Positions 34,671 through 44,838 of a stretch of DNA of 64,000 nt are shown here, piece after piece (positions within the stretch are counted from its first letter, which is position 1; each line of letters begins with the position of its first letter). Source of the DNA: Apodemus sylvaticus (taxonomy: Eukaryota > Chordata > Mammalia > Rodentia > Muridae); the NCBI RefSeq assembly GCF_947179515.1, contig NC_067491.1, forward strand, positions 8,282,027-8,346,026. The letters run 5' to 3'. Below the pieces are notes generated by a model. It saw only the letters and a list, made by a program, of their open reading frames with translations, was not told the origin of the DNA and made no database searches. Both the position numbers and the translations under genes were made by a program.

Positions 34671-35643
34671 CTTCGTAGAAGGAGTTGGGTAGTATTCCAT
34701 TTCTGTTTTGTGGAATAGTTTGAAGAGTATTGGTGATGACCCCTTATATTTCTTTAGAGGTTATGGGACTGTTTAGATGATCTATTTGGTCCTGATTTAA
34801 TTTTGGTATCTGGTATCTGTCTAGGAAATTGTCCATTTCCTCCAGATTCTCTAGTTGTGTTGGGTATAGGCTTTTGTAGTAGGATCTGATGATTTTTTGA
34901 ATTTCCTCAGTTTCTGTTGTTATATCTCCCTTTTCATTTCTAATTTTATTAATTTGGATATTTTCCTTGTGCCCTTTGGTCAGTCTGGCTAAGGATTTAT
35001 CTATCTTGTTGATTTTCTCAAAGAACCAGCTCCTGGATTCCTTGATTCTTTGTATGGTTCTCTTTGCTTCCACTTGATTGATTTCAGCCTTGAGTTTGAT
35101 GATTTCCCGTCTTCTTCTCCTCCTGGGTGAAATAGCTTCTTTTTGTTCCAGAGTTTTCACGTGTGAGTGTATGCTCTCTCCCATTTCTTTTTGGAGGCAC
35201 TCAGGGCTATTAGTTTTCCTCTTAGCACTGCTTTCATTGTGTCCCGAAGATTTGGGTATGTTGGGCCTCATTTTCATTAAATTCTAAAAAGTCTCTGATT
35301 TCTTTCTTTATTTCTTCTTTGACCAAGGCGTCATTGAGTAGAGTATTGTTCATCTTTCATGTGTATGTGGACTTTCTGTTGTTTTTGTTGCTTTTGAAGA
35401 CCACTCTTACTCCATAGTGATCTGATAGGAGGTATGGGATTAGTTCGATCTTCTTATATTTTTTGAGGTCTGTCTTGTGACCAACTATATGGTTGATTTT
35501 GGAGAAAGTAGAATGAGGTGCTGAGAAAAAGGTATATTCTTTTGTTTTAGGGTGAAATGTTCTATAAATATCAGTCAAATCTAATTGGTCCAAAAAGTCA
35601 ATTAGTTTTACTGCATCCCTGTTTAGTTTCTGTTTTCCTGATC
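34671..35643 (-). pseudogene. L1 ORF2 fragment (endonuclease end to start of RT), inverted
   Basis: A - strand frame of 177 codons (34,744-35,277) and part of a second (within 35,357-35,821) encode ORF2 residues ~155-510. Recognisable blocks are the TDIYRTF..KTKEYTFFSAPHSTFSK block, the SPRRRRRREIIKLKAE block and NKIRNEKGDITTETEEIQK. At least one frame disruption lies around 35,280-35,350. The RT catalytic motif is not included. Confidence 0.85.
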
Positions 35644-36014
35644 CAGAGGATCCTGCTATACCACTCCTGGGCATATACCCAGAGGATTCCCCAACAGGTA
35701 ATAAGGATATGTGCTCCACTATGTTCATAGCAGCCCTATTCAAAATAGCCAGAACCTGGAAAGAACCCGGGTATCCCTCAAGGGAAGAATTGATGCAAAA
35801 AAATGTGGTATATATACACAATGGAGTACTATTCAGTCATTAGAAACAATGAATTCATGAAATTCTTAGACAAATGGATGGAGCTGGAGAACATCATACT
35901 AAGTGAGGTAAACCAGTCTCAAAAGATTAATCATGGTATGCACTCACTAATAAGTGGATATTAACCTAGAAAATTGGAATACCCAAAACATAATCCACAC
36001 ATCAAATGATGTAC

Positions 36015-36903
36015 CAAATAACCCCATTAAAAAGTGGGGTATGGAGCTAAACAAAGAATTTTTACATGAAGAACTTCTGAGGGCTGAGAAACACCTTAAG
36101 AAATGTTCAACAACATTAATCATTAGGGAAATGCAAATCAAAACAACCTTGAGATTTCACCTCACACTAGTCAGAATGGCTAAGGTCAAAAACTCAGGAG
36201 ACAGCAGGTGTTGGCGAGGATGTGGAGAAAGAAGAACACTCCTCCACTGCTGGTGGGATTGCAAGATGGTGCAACCACTTTGGAAATCAGTCTGGCCTCA
36301 GAAAACTGGGCATGACACTTCCTGAGGACCCTGCTATACCACTCCTGGGCATATACCCAGAGGATTCTTCAGCATGCAATAAGGACACATGCTCCACTAT
36401 GTTCATAGCAGCCCTATTTGTAGTAGCCAGAAGCTGGAAAGAACCCAGGTGTCCTTCAATGAAGGAATGGATACAAAAAATGTGGTATATTTACACAATG
36501 GAGTACTATTCAGCCATTAGAAACAATGAATTCATGAAATTCTTAGACAAATGGATGGAGCTGGAGAACATCATACTAAGTGAGGTAACACAGTCTCAAA
36601 AGATGAATCATGGTATGCACTCACTAATAAGTGGATATTAGCTTAGAAACTTTGAATACCCAAGACATAATCCACATATTAAATGATGTCCAAAAAGAAT
36701 GGAGGAGTGGCCCCTGGTTCTGGAAAGACTCAATGCAACAGTATAGGGGAATACCAGAACAGGGAAGTGGGAAGGGGTCGATGGAGGAACAGGGGAGGGA
36801 AGAGGGCTTATGGGACTTGCGGGGAGTGGGGACCCAGAGAAAGGGAAATCATTTGAAATATAAATAAAAACAAATACATCAATAAAGCAAAAAGATTTTT
36901 AAA
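36015..36903 (+). mobile_element. 5'-truncated L1 nested inside another L1; 11-bp TSD
   Basis: The host L1 3' UTR is split at AAATGATGTAC, which is duplicated at 36,004-36,014 and 36,904-36,914. The insert starts at ORF2 residue ~1,066 and runs through the CCHC region (stop-free frame pieces 35,954-36,325 and 36,222-36,641, one frameshift near 36,295). It ends in a 3' UTR and an A-rich tail (AATACATCAATAAAGC). Confidence 0.92.
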
Positions 36904-37314
36904 AAATGATGTACAAGAAGAACGAAGGAGTGGCCCCTGGTTCTGGAAAGACTCAGTGTAGCAGTATAGGGCAAAACCAGAACAGGGAAGTGGGAAGGGG
37001 TGGATGGAAGAACAGGGGAGGGAAGAGGGCTTAAGAGACTTTCGGGGAGTAGGGGGCCAGAAAAGGGGAAATCATTTGAAATGTAAATAAAAATATATCG
37101 AATAAAAAAAGAAATAAAAAAATAGTTTCAATGAGAACTAGATGAGTCCCTAAAGTAGAAAAATACCACTAAAGTGAATAAATTACCCACAGAATTAAAA
37201 ATGTAGGTAATGCCACTTATAGACATTGTTTTATAAATAAATTTGATTCATATCTGTCACCTTGAAGTTTATTGCTTCTCTCATTTTTCTACTTTTCTTA
37301 TTTTCCATGTATCT

Positions 37315-37390
37315 GTCATCTATCTATCATTTATTTTTCTACTTATCTCTCTGCATGCTATCATCTATTTACCATCTATCTTTTAAATAT
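37315..37390. repeat. Degenerate (CTAT)n tract
   Basis: Imperfect ATCTATCTAT / TTACCATCTATC repeats, AT-rich. Confidence 0.7.
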
Positions 37391-37409
37391 AGTAAACTTT
37401 AAATGATTT

Positions 37410-37870
37410 TTAAGCCAACTCCCCTGATATCACGTCCAACAATATAAACTGCACTCCATACCCTATCAGTATTTCCTGAACCACAACTTTGCCTGCTTTC
37501 CTAGAGGCCAGTACGTTCCAGGGATCCCAGACAAGCCCATCTCTCCCCTCAAGCTCCTGCCAGCCAACTCCCCTGAAAGCATACCCAACCAAGGGAGAAT
37601 GCGCCCCCAAATACTGTGCCTCATTTCCCTTTACAACTTTACAACTCTGCCTGCTTCTTTGGGAGGCCTGCTAGTACCAGCGATGGCCACATAAAACCCT
37701 GTCCCAAACCCTTGCCCATCATATCCTTTTAAAACAGATCCAATATCCTAAAGTTCCACTCCATCCTCTGGAATCCACTTTCCAGGCCACAATATGGCCT
37801 GTTTTCTTGGATGCCCACTAATACCAGAGACCTTAGGTCATCATGGTAGTGGTCTAACCAGAAACAAGGT
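37410..37870 (+). promoter_or_regulatory. Old L1 promoter monomers (third type)
   Basis: Three imperfect tandem units of about 150-160 bp. The block CAACTTTGCCTGCTTTCCTAG recurs in variant form near 37,483, 37,643 and 37,791. CCAACTCCCCTGA recurs at 37,415 and 37,563. The monomers differ from those at 43.6 kb and 62.4 kb and lack their CCATCTTG core. The promoter is presumably inactive by age. Confidence 0.7.
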
Positions 37871-38119
37871 TAACATTGAAAACCCAAGAGTCCAGGAAAG
37901 GTATACAAACCCCAGGAGAAACATACTACTAGAACTGAAGTCTTGCTAGTTGCCAGAAATCCAGGCTACTCAGGCCTACAGAGAGTAAACAGAAACCAGG
38001 GCAGACAACATCTAAAAACATCCATATAATAAAAATAAATGCAGAAATAATCATCTAAACCAATATTAACCATAAAACTGAGATGTGTAAAACCAGGATA
38101 AAACATAATAACAGTCGGG

Positions 38120-39095
38120 ACAACATGACATCACCTAAACCCAAAAATACTACTTCAGCATGTTCTGGGTATCCTAACACAGCTGAATCACAAACAAGCA
38201 ATCAAACAAACAGAAAACCACAAATCCAAAAGTACAGAGATAAAAGAGACATTTAAAGACCAAATGAATAAATTCTTTAAAGAAATAAAGGAAAATATAA
38301 TCAAAAGAAGGAAACTAATAAAAGTGTTCAAGACATTCAAATGCAAATAAAAGAAATAAGTAAAACACAAACTGAGGAAATACTACTGATGGCAAAACCT
38401 AAGGAAGAGAACAGGTATAACAAATGCAGGCATCAGCAACAGAATACAGGAGATGGAAGAGAGAATCTCAGGCATCGAAGATGCAAAAGAAGAAATTGAT
38501 ATACCAGTCAAAGAAAATGCTAAGTCTACAAAGTTCCTGACACAAAATATCCAGGAAATCTGGGATACTATAAAAAGTTAAAACCTAAGAAAAATAAGAT
38601 ACCCAGCTAAAAGTTGAGAAAATATTTTCAACAAAATCATAGAAGAAAAATTGCCTAACATAAATAAAGAGATGCCTATAAACACACAAGAAACATTCTG
38701 AATACCAAACAGGTTGGACAAGAAAAGAAAATTCTCCTGACATATAATAATCAAAACATTAAACAAACAAAGAAAGGGAGAATGGTAAAAGCTGCAAGGG
38801 AAAAAGGCCAAGTAACATATAAAGGCAAACCAATCCGAATTACACCTGACTTTTCAATAGAGAATCTAAAAGATGTTAAGACTTAGGCAGATGTCTTGCA
38901 GTTTCTAAGAGATCATAGATGTCAGTCGAGACTACTATACCCAGGAAAAATTTCAACCACTGTAGAAGAAAACAAGAGTTTTCAATGACAAAAACAAATT
39001 TAAAGAATATCTATACTCAAATCCAATCTCACAGAAGACACTAGTAGACTAGAAAACTCCAACCCAAGGAGGATAACAACATCTAAGAAAAGACA
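38120..39095 (+). pseudogene. L1 ORF1 remnant (old copy)
   Basis: The stretch aligns in order with the intact ORF1: a coiled-coil-coding A-rich part, the IQEMEERIS-like block near 38,448, the RRM-region equivalent, then the GQVTYKG block near 38,808 and the CTD block near 38,830. Multiple stops (for example at 38,884) and indels destroy the frame. Confidence 0.8.
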
Positions 39096-39175
39096 GGAAA
39101 TAAATAACTCCATATCAGCAAAACCAAGATAGTAAGTGCATGGTGCACATGCACACATACTCCTCTTTCTGTCCG

Positions 39176-39237
39176 TCTCTGTCTCTCTCTGTCTGTCTGT
39201 CTGTTTCTCTCTCTCTCTCTCTCTCTGTCTCCCTCTG

Positions 39238-39276
<39 letters not shown>
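39176..39276. repeat. (CT)n/(CA)n microsatellite in the old L1
   Basis: CT-rich run followed by (AC)n, lying at the ORF1/ORF2 boundary of the relic L1. Confidence 0.95.
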
Positions 39277-39277
<1 letters not shown>

Positions 39278-39718
39278 TCTCCAATAGAAAAAAAAAACAG
39301 GATAGTAGGATGGTTGTGAAAACAGGATCCAACATTCCTCAGCATTAAAGATAAACTTTACCTCAGAGTAAAGGGATGAAAAAAGGTTTTCAATACAAAA
39401 GCACCAAAGCAGCAAGCAAATTTATCAAAAGCAATAGGAAAGGACAACTCATACCCACCAAAGGGAAAATCCATCAAGATTACATTTCCATTCTGAATGT
39501 CCATGCTACAAATAAATGATACCCACTTTTATAAAACAAACATCCCTAAAGCTTGAAACACACATTAAGCACCACATCTTCACAATGTGAGATTTGAGCA
39601 CCAATCTCTTACCAATCATCAGGTCATGCATACAGAAACTAAATAGGAAAACAATTAAACTAACAGATATTATGAATTAAAGAGACCCAACATGTACTTA
39701 CAGAACATTTTACCCAAA

Positions 39719-39747
39719 GACCACACACATACACACACACACACTCA

Positions 39748-39784
<37 letters not shown>
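39719..39784. repeat. (CA)n microsatellite
   Basis: CA dinucleotide run with CT interruptions, inside the relic L1 ORF2. Confidence 0.95.
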
Positions 39785-39785
<1 letters not shown>

Positions 39786-40476
39786 ACAGCAGGAAATAAA
39801 ATCAGGTCTGAAATCACTTAATTAGAAACAAAGAGCTGGTTCTTTGAGAAAATAATCAAGATAAATAAACCCTTAGCCAAACCAACTCCAAAGAAGATAG
39901 ACAGCACAAAAATTAACAAAATCAGAAATGAGAAGGCGAACATAACAGTAAACACAGATGAAATTCAGGGAATCCATAGGTCTTACTTCAAAAGCTCATA
40001 CTCCATCCACAAAAATCTAATGAAATGGATGATTTTCTAGACATATACCCCTTAGCAAAGTTAAATTAAGATCAAGTAAATTATCTAAATAATTCTTTAG
40101 CCACTGAGGAAACAGACATTAAACATATCCCAATCAAAAAAGTCCTGGTACAGATGGTTTTAGTGAAGAATTCTACCAGACTTTCAAAGAAGAGCTGATA
40201 ACAAAAGTCCTCAAATTATTCCACAAAAAAGAAACAAAAGCAACTTTGCCAAACTCATGTTATGTGCCTACAGTCATCCTGATACCTACATCCCACATAG
40301 ATTCAACCAAGAAAGAACATTTCAGACTATTCTCCCCTAATGAACATTAATGCAAAAACGCTCAATAAAATACTCACAAATCAGATCCAAAACACATCCA
40401 GCATAATCAAGTAGGGTTTACCAGAAATGCTGGTATTACTCAACATATGATAATCCATCACATGTAATCCACTACA

Positions 40477-41125
40477 GTTCCTCAGAAAACTGGGCATGTC
40501 ACTTCCGGAAAGATCCTGCTATACCACTCCTGGGCATATACCCAGAAGATTCCCCAGCATGTAATAAGGATATATGTTCCACTATGTTCATAGCAGCCCT
40601 ATTTATACTATCCAGAAGCTGGAAAGAACCCAGGTATCCCTCAACAGAAGAATGAATGCAAAAAATGTGGTATATATACACAATGGAGTACTATTCAGCC
40701 ATTAGAAACAATGAATTCATGAAATTCTTAGGCAAATGGATGGAGCTGGAGAACATCATACTAAGTGGGGTAACCCAGTCTCAAAAGATCAATCATGGTA
40801 TGCACTCACTGATAAGTAGATATTAACCTAGAAAACTGGAATACCCAAAACATAATCCACACATCAAATGAGGTACAAGAAGAACGAGGAGTGGCCCCTG
40901 GTTCTGGAAAGACTCAGTGTAGCAGTATAGGGCAAAACCAGAACAGAGAAGTGGGAAGGGGGGGTGGGAAAATAGGGGGAGGAAAGGGAGCTTATGTGAC
41001 TTTTGGGGAGTGGGGGACCAGAAAAGGGGAAATCATTTGAAATGTAAATAAAAAATATATCGAATGAAATAAAAAAAAAGAAGAAAAAAGAAAAAAAAGT
41101 AAAAAAAAAAAAAAAGAAAAGAAAA
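40477..41125 (+). mobile_element. 5'-truncated L1 inserted in the old L1
   Basis: It starts at ORF2 residue ~1,160 (FLRKLG block), carries the end of ORF2 and the same 3' UTR class as the intact copy, and has a long impure A-rich tail (about 41,045-41,125). The host ORF2 sequence is interrupted between the HYINK equivalent and the HMVISLD equivalent. No clean TSD is readable because the right flank merges with A-rich sequence. Confidence 0.85.
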
Positions 41126-42054
41126 AAGACACATGATCATCTTACTAGGTGAAAAAAGAAAAGATTAACAAAAACAAACAAACAAAAACAAAACAAAATA
41201 AAGTCCAACATCCTTTCATGATAAAACGCTTAGAGAGATCAGGGCTACAAGGTGCATACCTAAACAAAATAAAGGCAATATACTAAGCAAGCCAATAGCC
41301 AACATCAAATTATACAGAGAGAAACATTAAGCTATTGCTCTAAAATCAGGAACAAGACAAAGCCGTCCACTCTCTCCATATCTATTCAATATGGTACTTG
41401 AAGTTCTAGCTAGAACCATATGACAACAAAAGGAGATCAAAGGGATAACATTTGGAAAGCCTGAAGTCAAAGAATCACTATTTGCAGGTGACATTCAATT
41501 ATACTTAAGTGAACCCAAATATTCTACCATGGGTCTCTACATCTGGTAAACACATTCATCAAAGTGACTGAATAAAAACTAACTAAAAACAAATTCAATA
41601 GTCTTCCTATACACACAAAAGAAAAATGGGCTGGCAAGGAATTTAGGAAAAAAAATGCCCTTCAAAATAGTAACAAGTAATATAAAATAAGTCGATGTAA
41701 TTCTAATGGCGAGAGTAAAAGACCTGTATGACAAGAACTTCAAATCTTTGCAAAAAAGAAGATTGAAAAAGATATCAGAATATGGAAAGATCTCCCATGC
41801 TCTTGAATCAGTAGGATTAGCATAGTAAAATGGCCATCTTACCAAAAACAATGTACTTATTCAAGGCAGTTCCCATCAAAGCTCCAACACAATTCTTTAT
41901 AAACCATGAAAGGAATAATTCAAACTTATTTGGAAAAACAAAACAAAACAAACAAAAACAACAAACAAACAAAAATACAGAATAGTCCAAAACAATCCTG
42001 TACAATAAACGAACTGGAGGTATCACCATTCCTGATTTCAATTTGCTTTCTTGT

Positions 42055-42830
42055 TTTTTCATTTTTTTTATTGGTTATTTTATTTATCGACATTTCAAAT
42101 GTTATCCCGCTTCCCAGTTTCCTCTCCACATACAAACACTCTATCCCTTCCCCTCCCCCTACTTCTATGAGAGTGCTCCCCCTCCAACCCATCCACTCCT
42201 GCCTCAGCATCCTAGTATTCCAGATATTTGGCTGCTTGCACCCGCATCTGTATTTGTCAGGCTCTGGCAGAGCCTCTCAGGAGACAGCTATACCAAGTTC
42301 CTGTCAGTAAGCAGTTCTTAGCATCAGCAACAGTGTCTGGGTTTGGTGTCTGCAAATGGGATGGATCCCTAGGTGGGGCAGTCCCTCGATGGCCTTTCCT
42401 TCAGTCTCTGTTTCACCCTTTGTCCATGCATTTCTTTTTGACAGGAGGAATTCTGGATTAATATTTTTGAGGTGGGAGGGTGGTTCCATCCTCAACCAGA
42501 GGCCGTGCCTATCCACTGGATATGGACTCTATAGGACCATCTCCCCTTTGTTGGGTATTTAAGCTAATGTCCTCCCAGTTGAGTCCTGGGAACCTCTTGG
42601 GCTCTGGCATTCGGGACTTTTTAGTGGTTACAAACAGATGGAACTAGAATTCTGTGAAAGAGGGCCTAGATCCATTTCATGCTTGCTATCTGTTAGGCGA
42701 TTCAGTCCCCTGTGGGCCCCGGGGAATTGATGCTGTAGGTTGTCCTGTGGTGTCCTTGCCTTCTCTCAATCCTTCTGTCCTTCACCCGCCTCTTACATTT
42801 CCCCCCTCAGGCTGTCATTCCACCCTGATC
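42055..42830 (-). mobile_element. L1 3' UTR (Lx-type), antisense
   Basis: A T-rich tail complement and CGACATTTCAAATGTTATCCC are followed by GTCAGGCTCTGGCAGAGCC, GTCTGGGTTTGGTGTCTGC and CTTTGTTGGGTATTTAAGC, the known block order of an older rodent L1 3' UTR in antisense. Several open frames cross it by chance. Confidence 0.75.
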
Positions 42831-43610
42831 CCATGTGTAAGTGTAGCTCATCAAACACTTAACTCGGCTGCCATTTTGTACAGGCCGTGTTACCAATACT
42901 GCCTGAAAGGACACGGTGGGGATGGATCTCCGCTCAAGTATTCTAACATTAAAACAGGCACATTTGCTACCTGTCCATTAACTAGCTTTCTCCTACACTT
43001 AATAGAACATAGCAGGCTTACCCAGATATCAGAATAGCTTCTGTGTTTCCCGTAAGTTCAAGCCCCAGGGAAAGGATAACTGAACAATCAGGATTGTGTA
43101 AAGGCAGAGAGTAACTTTACTGTGGGCCAAGTTAAAGATCAGTCCGCTCTGTCCATTAAACCAGGTTCGGATTACTCTGTCTGAGCCAGCCATTAGCAGT
43201 TGCACTGTTGTTACATTATGCATGGCATTTGACTATTCATAGGGAGCAGAATACGCTATTTTCCATTAGTGGTTTCCAATGAGCTTAAGTCTACAAATGA
43301 TGGGAGATGTTTAGGCTGATGTGTTGCATCTTTGCATATTGATTATGCTCCAGCAACATTAATTATTAAGGCGAGCATCATGTGGGATGCTAAAATTCAA
43401 TAGGATTTCTATCAACTCTAGTTTTGCTGATTAAAATGCTTATGAAAATTTGACATTGTGTTTACATGCTAGTCTATGAATGATTGGAACAGGCTCCTGC
43501 AATTTTTTTTTTTACAAGATAGCTGGTGTGAAAGATGGGACCATAAAGGAAGCTAAAGCTGATGTGGTTCTTCATAAAATAGGATAGGATGGTGCTTAAA
43601 ACTGATTATT
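42831..43610. other. Unique sequence, no feature seen
   Basis: No family recognised. It forms the left flank of the intact L1. Confidence 0.5.
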
Positions 43611-43624
43611 AATTCTACATTGTT
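43611..43624. repeat. Left TSD of the intact L1
   Basis: AATTCTACATTGTT, repeated exactly at 50,227-50,240. The target junction reads TTATT/AATT, close to the TT/AAAA preference of L1 endonuclease. Confidence 0.95.
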
Positions 43625-44838
43625 TGGTTAAAGAATGGAAAGAGAGGGCGGCGGCGGCGGTAGCAGTGGCTGCTCCAGCTGAAGGACCATCAGCAGTGGA
43701 ACCAAGGCGACACAGGGTCCAGTTAGGCCCTGCGCCCACGACCACTGACCTTCGCTGACCAGCCGGGCGGCAAGCAACTGCGGTTCTGCGGAGCCTTTCG
43801 CTGCACAGAAGCCACTTCAGAACTCGGCTGCCCGCCAGTCAGGAGAGACTCACCGCCATCTTGATCCCGGGCTCCAGAGATCGGTCAGACTGAGGTACAC
43901 AAACATAATCCTAGGCCCAACACCGCAGGGGTCTGAGCCAGACGGGCGTTGGCCTGCACCCAGGCCCTGGGCTGTTCGAGTGGCCATCGGGGCGCCAACC
44001 CAGCCAGGAGTTTTTTTTTTTTTTGCCCCGGCCGGTGCACGCGCCGCCATTTTGCCTACAGGAGCCAGAGTGCTCGGGAGGGCAGAGACTGCTAACAAGC
44101 GTAGCCTGAGGCTAACAAAACGGGGGTCTAGGCCCCAAAAGGCACAGGACTGACCCCAAGAACTGGGCGGCTTGGTGGGCCATCTGTGTGTCAACCAGCC
44201 CAGGAGGTTATTAGCACAACAGACTCTCCCGGTGCTTTCGCGGAGCGCGGACGCGCACGCCCGCCATCCGGGTCACCTGGCGGACCCAAATAACAGACAT
44301 AGCCCTAGGGGAACTTTGCTCGGACCTTGGCCTCCCAGGCGTTTGCCTGGACTCAGGGCCCAGGCGACAAGGCTAACCTAGTGTGCGTCAGCCCGGTTGG
44401 GGAAATCGGCTGCCCAGCGGAGTGAGCGGAGCACAGGGGAGGTCACAGCAACATTCACCTTCGGAGCTCCCTGGGGGTGCACACGGGTTCCACCTGGTCC
44501 ACAGACACAATCTGGGGCAAGGCCTCAGGCAGAAGCCCCCAGCTCAACTCTCTCCGTTTCAGATCAGCCTGGGTGGCCGCCACATCTCCAGGTCCCTCAA
44601 GAGGCTAGTGGGGGCTTCCGGGCGGCCAGCTGGGAGAAGTCGGTGTGCTCCAATAAATCCTGTGGGCCCCAGCGGGAGCCTTCAGGTGCCTGCTTCGGGA
44701 TCTGAACAGCCTGGACAACAGCACCCTGTCTATAGGCAGTGCAGAGTGTAAGCTGTGCACCAGAGGCCAACGGGGAAGGGGCAGCTTGCACTGGTGAGTC
44801 CAGCACTGACAAGACCAAGTAACACCAGTGAGAGCCAG
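43625..44838 (+). promoter_or_regulatory. CpG-rich L1 5' UTR / monomer promoter
   Basis: After a leading GGCGGCGGCGGCGG stretch come about two and a half monomers. CCATCTTG at 43,856, CCATTTTG at 44,047 and CCATCCGG at 44,274 mark equivalent points (spacing 191 and 227 bp). An interruption by a T run occurs at 44,012-44,023. A unique tether follows from about 44,330 to ORF1. CpG is far denser here than anywhere else in the window. The CCATCTTG core is a YY1-type site, and YY1 sites are known in L1 promoters. The interpretation as a promoter rests on position and family knowledge. Confidence 0.88.

Larger units (their letters stand above)
34671..37119 (+). mobile_element. L1 with inverted 5' part, hosting a nested L1; 15-bp TSD
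   Basis: AAATAGTTTCAATGA flanks the whole element at 34,656-34,670 and 37,120-37,134. The left arm (34,671-35,643) is ORF2 on the - strand, equivalent to about 46,614-47,686 of the intact copy. The strand flips at about 35,643, and the right arm starts in ORF2 near residue 1,169 (+). The right arm is broken at 36,014 by a second L1 and finishes at 36,915-37,119 with the 3' UTR and A-rich tail. Inversion with one outer TSD is the established mark of twin priming. Confidence 0.93.
37410..42048 (+). mobile_element. Relic of an old full-length L1 (Lx-type), interrupted
   Basis: The order is 5' UTR monomers (37,410-37,870), 5' tether, ORF1 remnant (about 38,120-39,090), microsatellites, ORF2 EN and RT remnants (about 39,290-42,048). 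The 3' end is lost against an antisense L1 3' UTR at 42,055. A younger L1 fragment interrupts it at 40,477-41,125. Divergence from the intact copy is high, with many stops and indels. Confidence 0.85.
39290..42048 (+). pseudogene. L1 ORF2 remnant (old copy), catalytic motif lost
   Basis: Diverged endonuclease sequence (about 39,290-39,710) and a (CA)n run are followed by recognisable RT sequence. Landmarks are the SWFFEKI equivalent at about 39,836, the PDGF block at about 40,150 and the RPxSLMNINA block at about 40,330. The FADD motif reads FAGD near 41,480, so the first catalytic Asp is replaced. Stops and frameshifts are frequent, so it is not functional. Confidence 0.85.

Noticed and set aside
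37410..37870. Possible LTR or gene exon because of its higher GC
   Set aside because: The three imperfect tandem units sit directly upstream of an L1 ORF1 remnant, which fits an old L1 promoter better.
43850..44194. - strand 114-codon frame in the L1 5' UTR
   Set aside because: GC-rich DNA with few stops by chance. It is not conserved in the other monomer arrays. Antisense L1 promoters do exist in other species, but nothing here supports a protein.
44755..44838. Upstream extension of L1 ORF1 by 28 codons
   Set aside because: The first codon is GTG, there is no ATG before 44,839, and the family start (MAKGKR-type) is at 44,839. I used the ATG.
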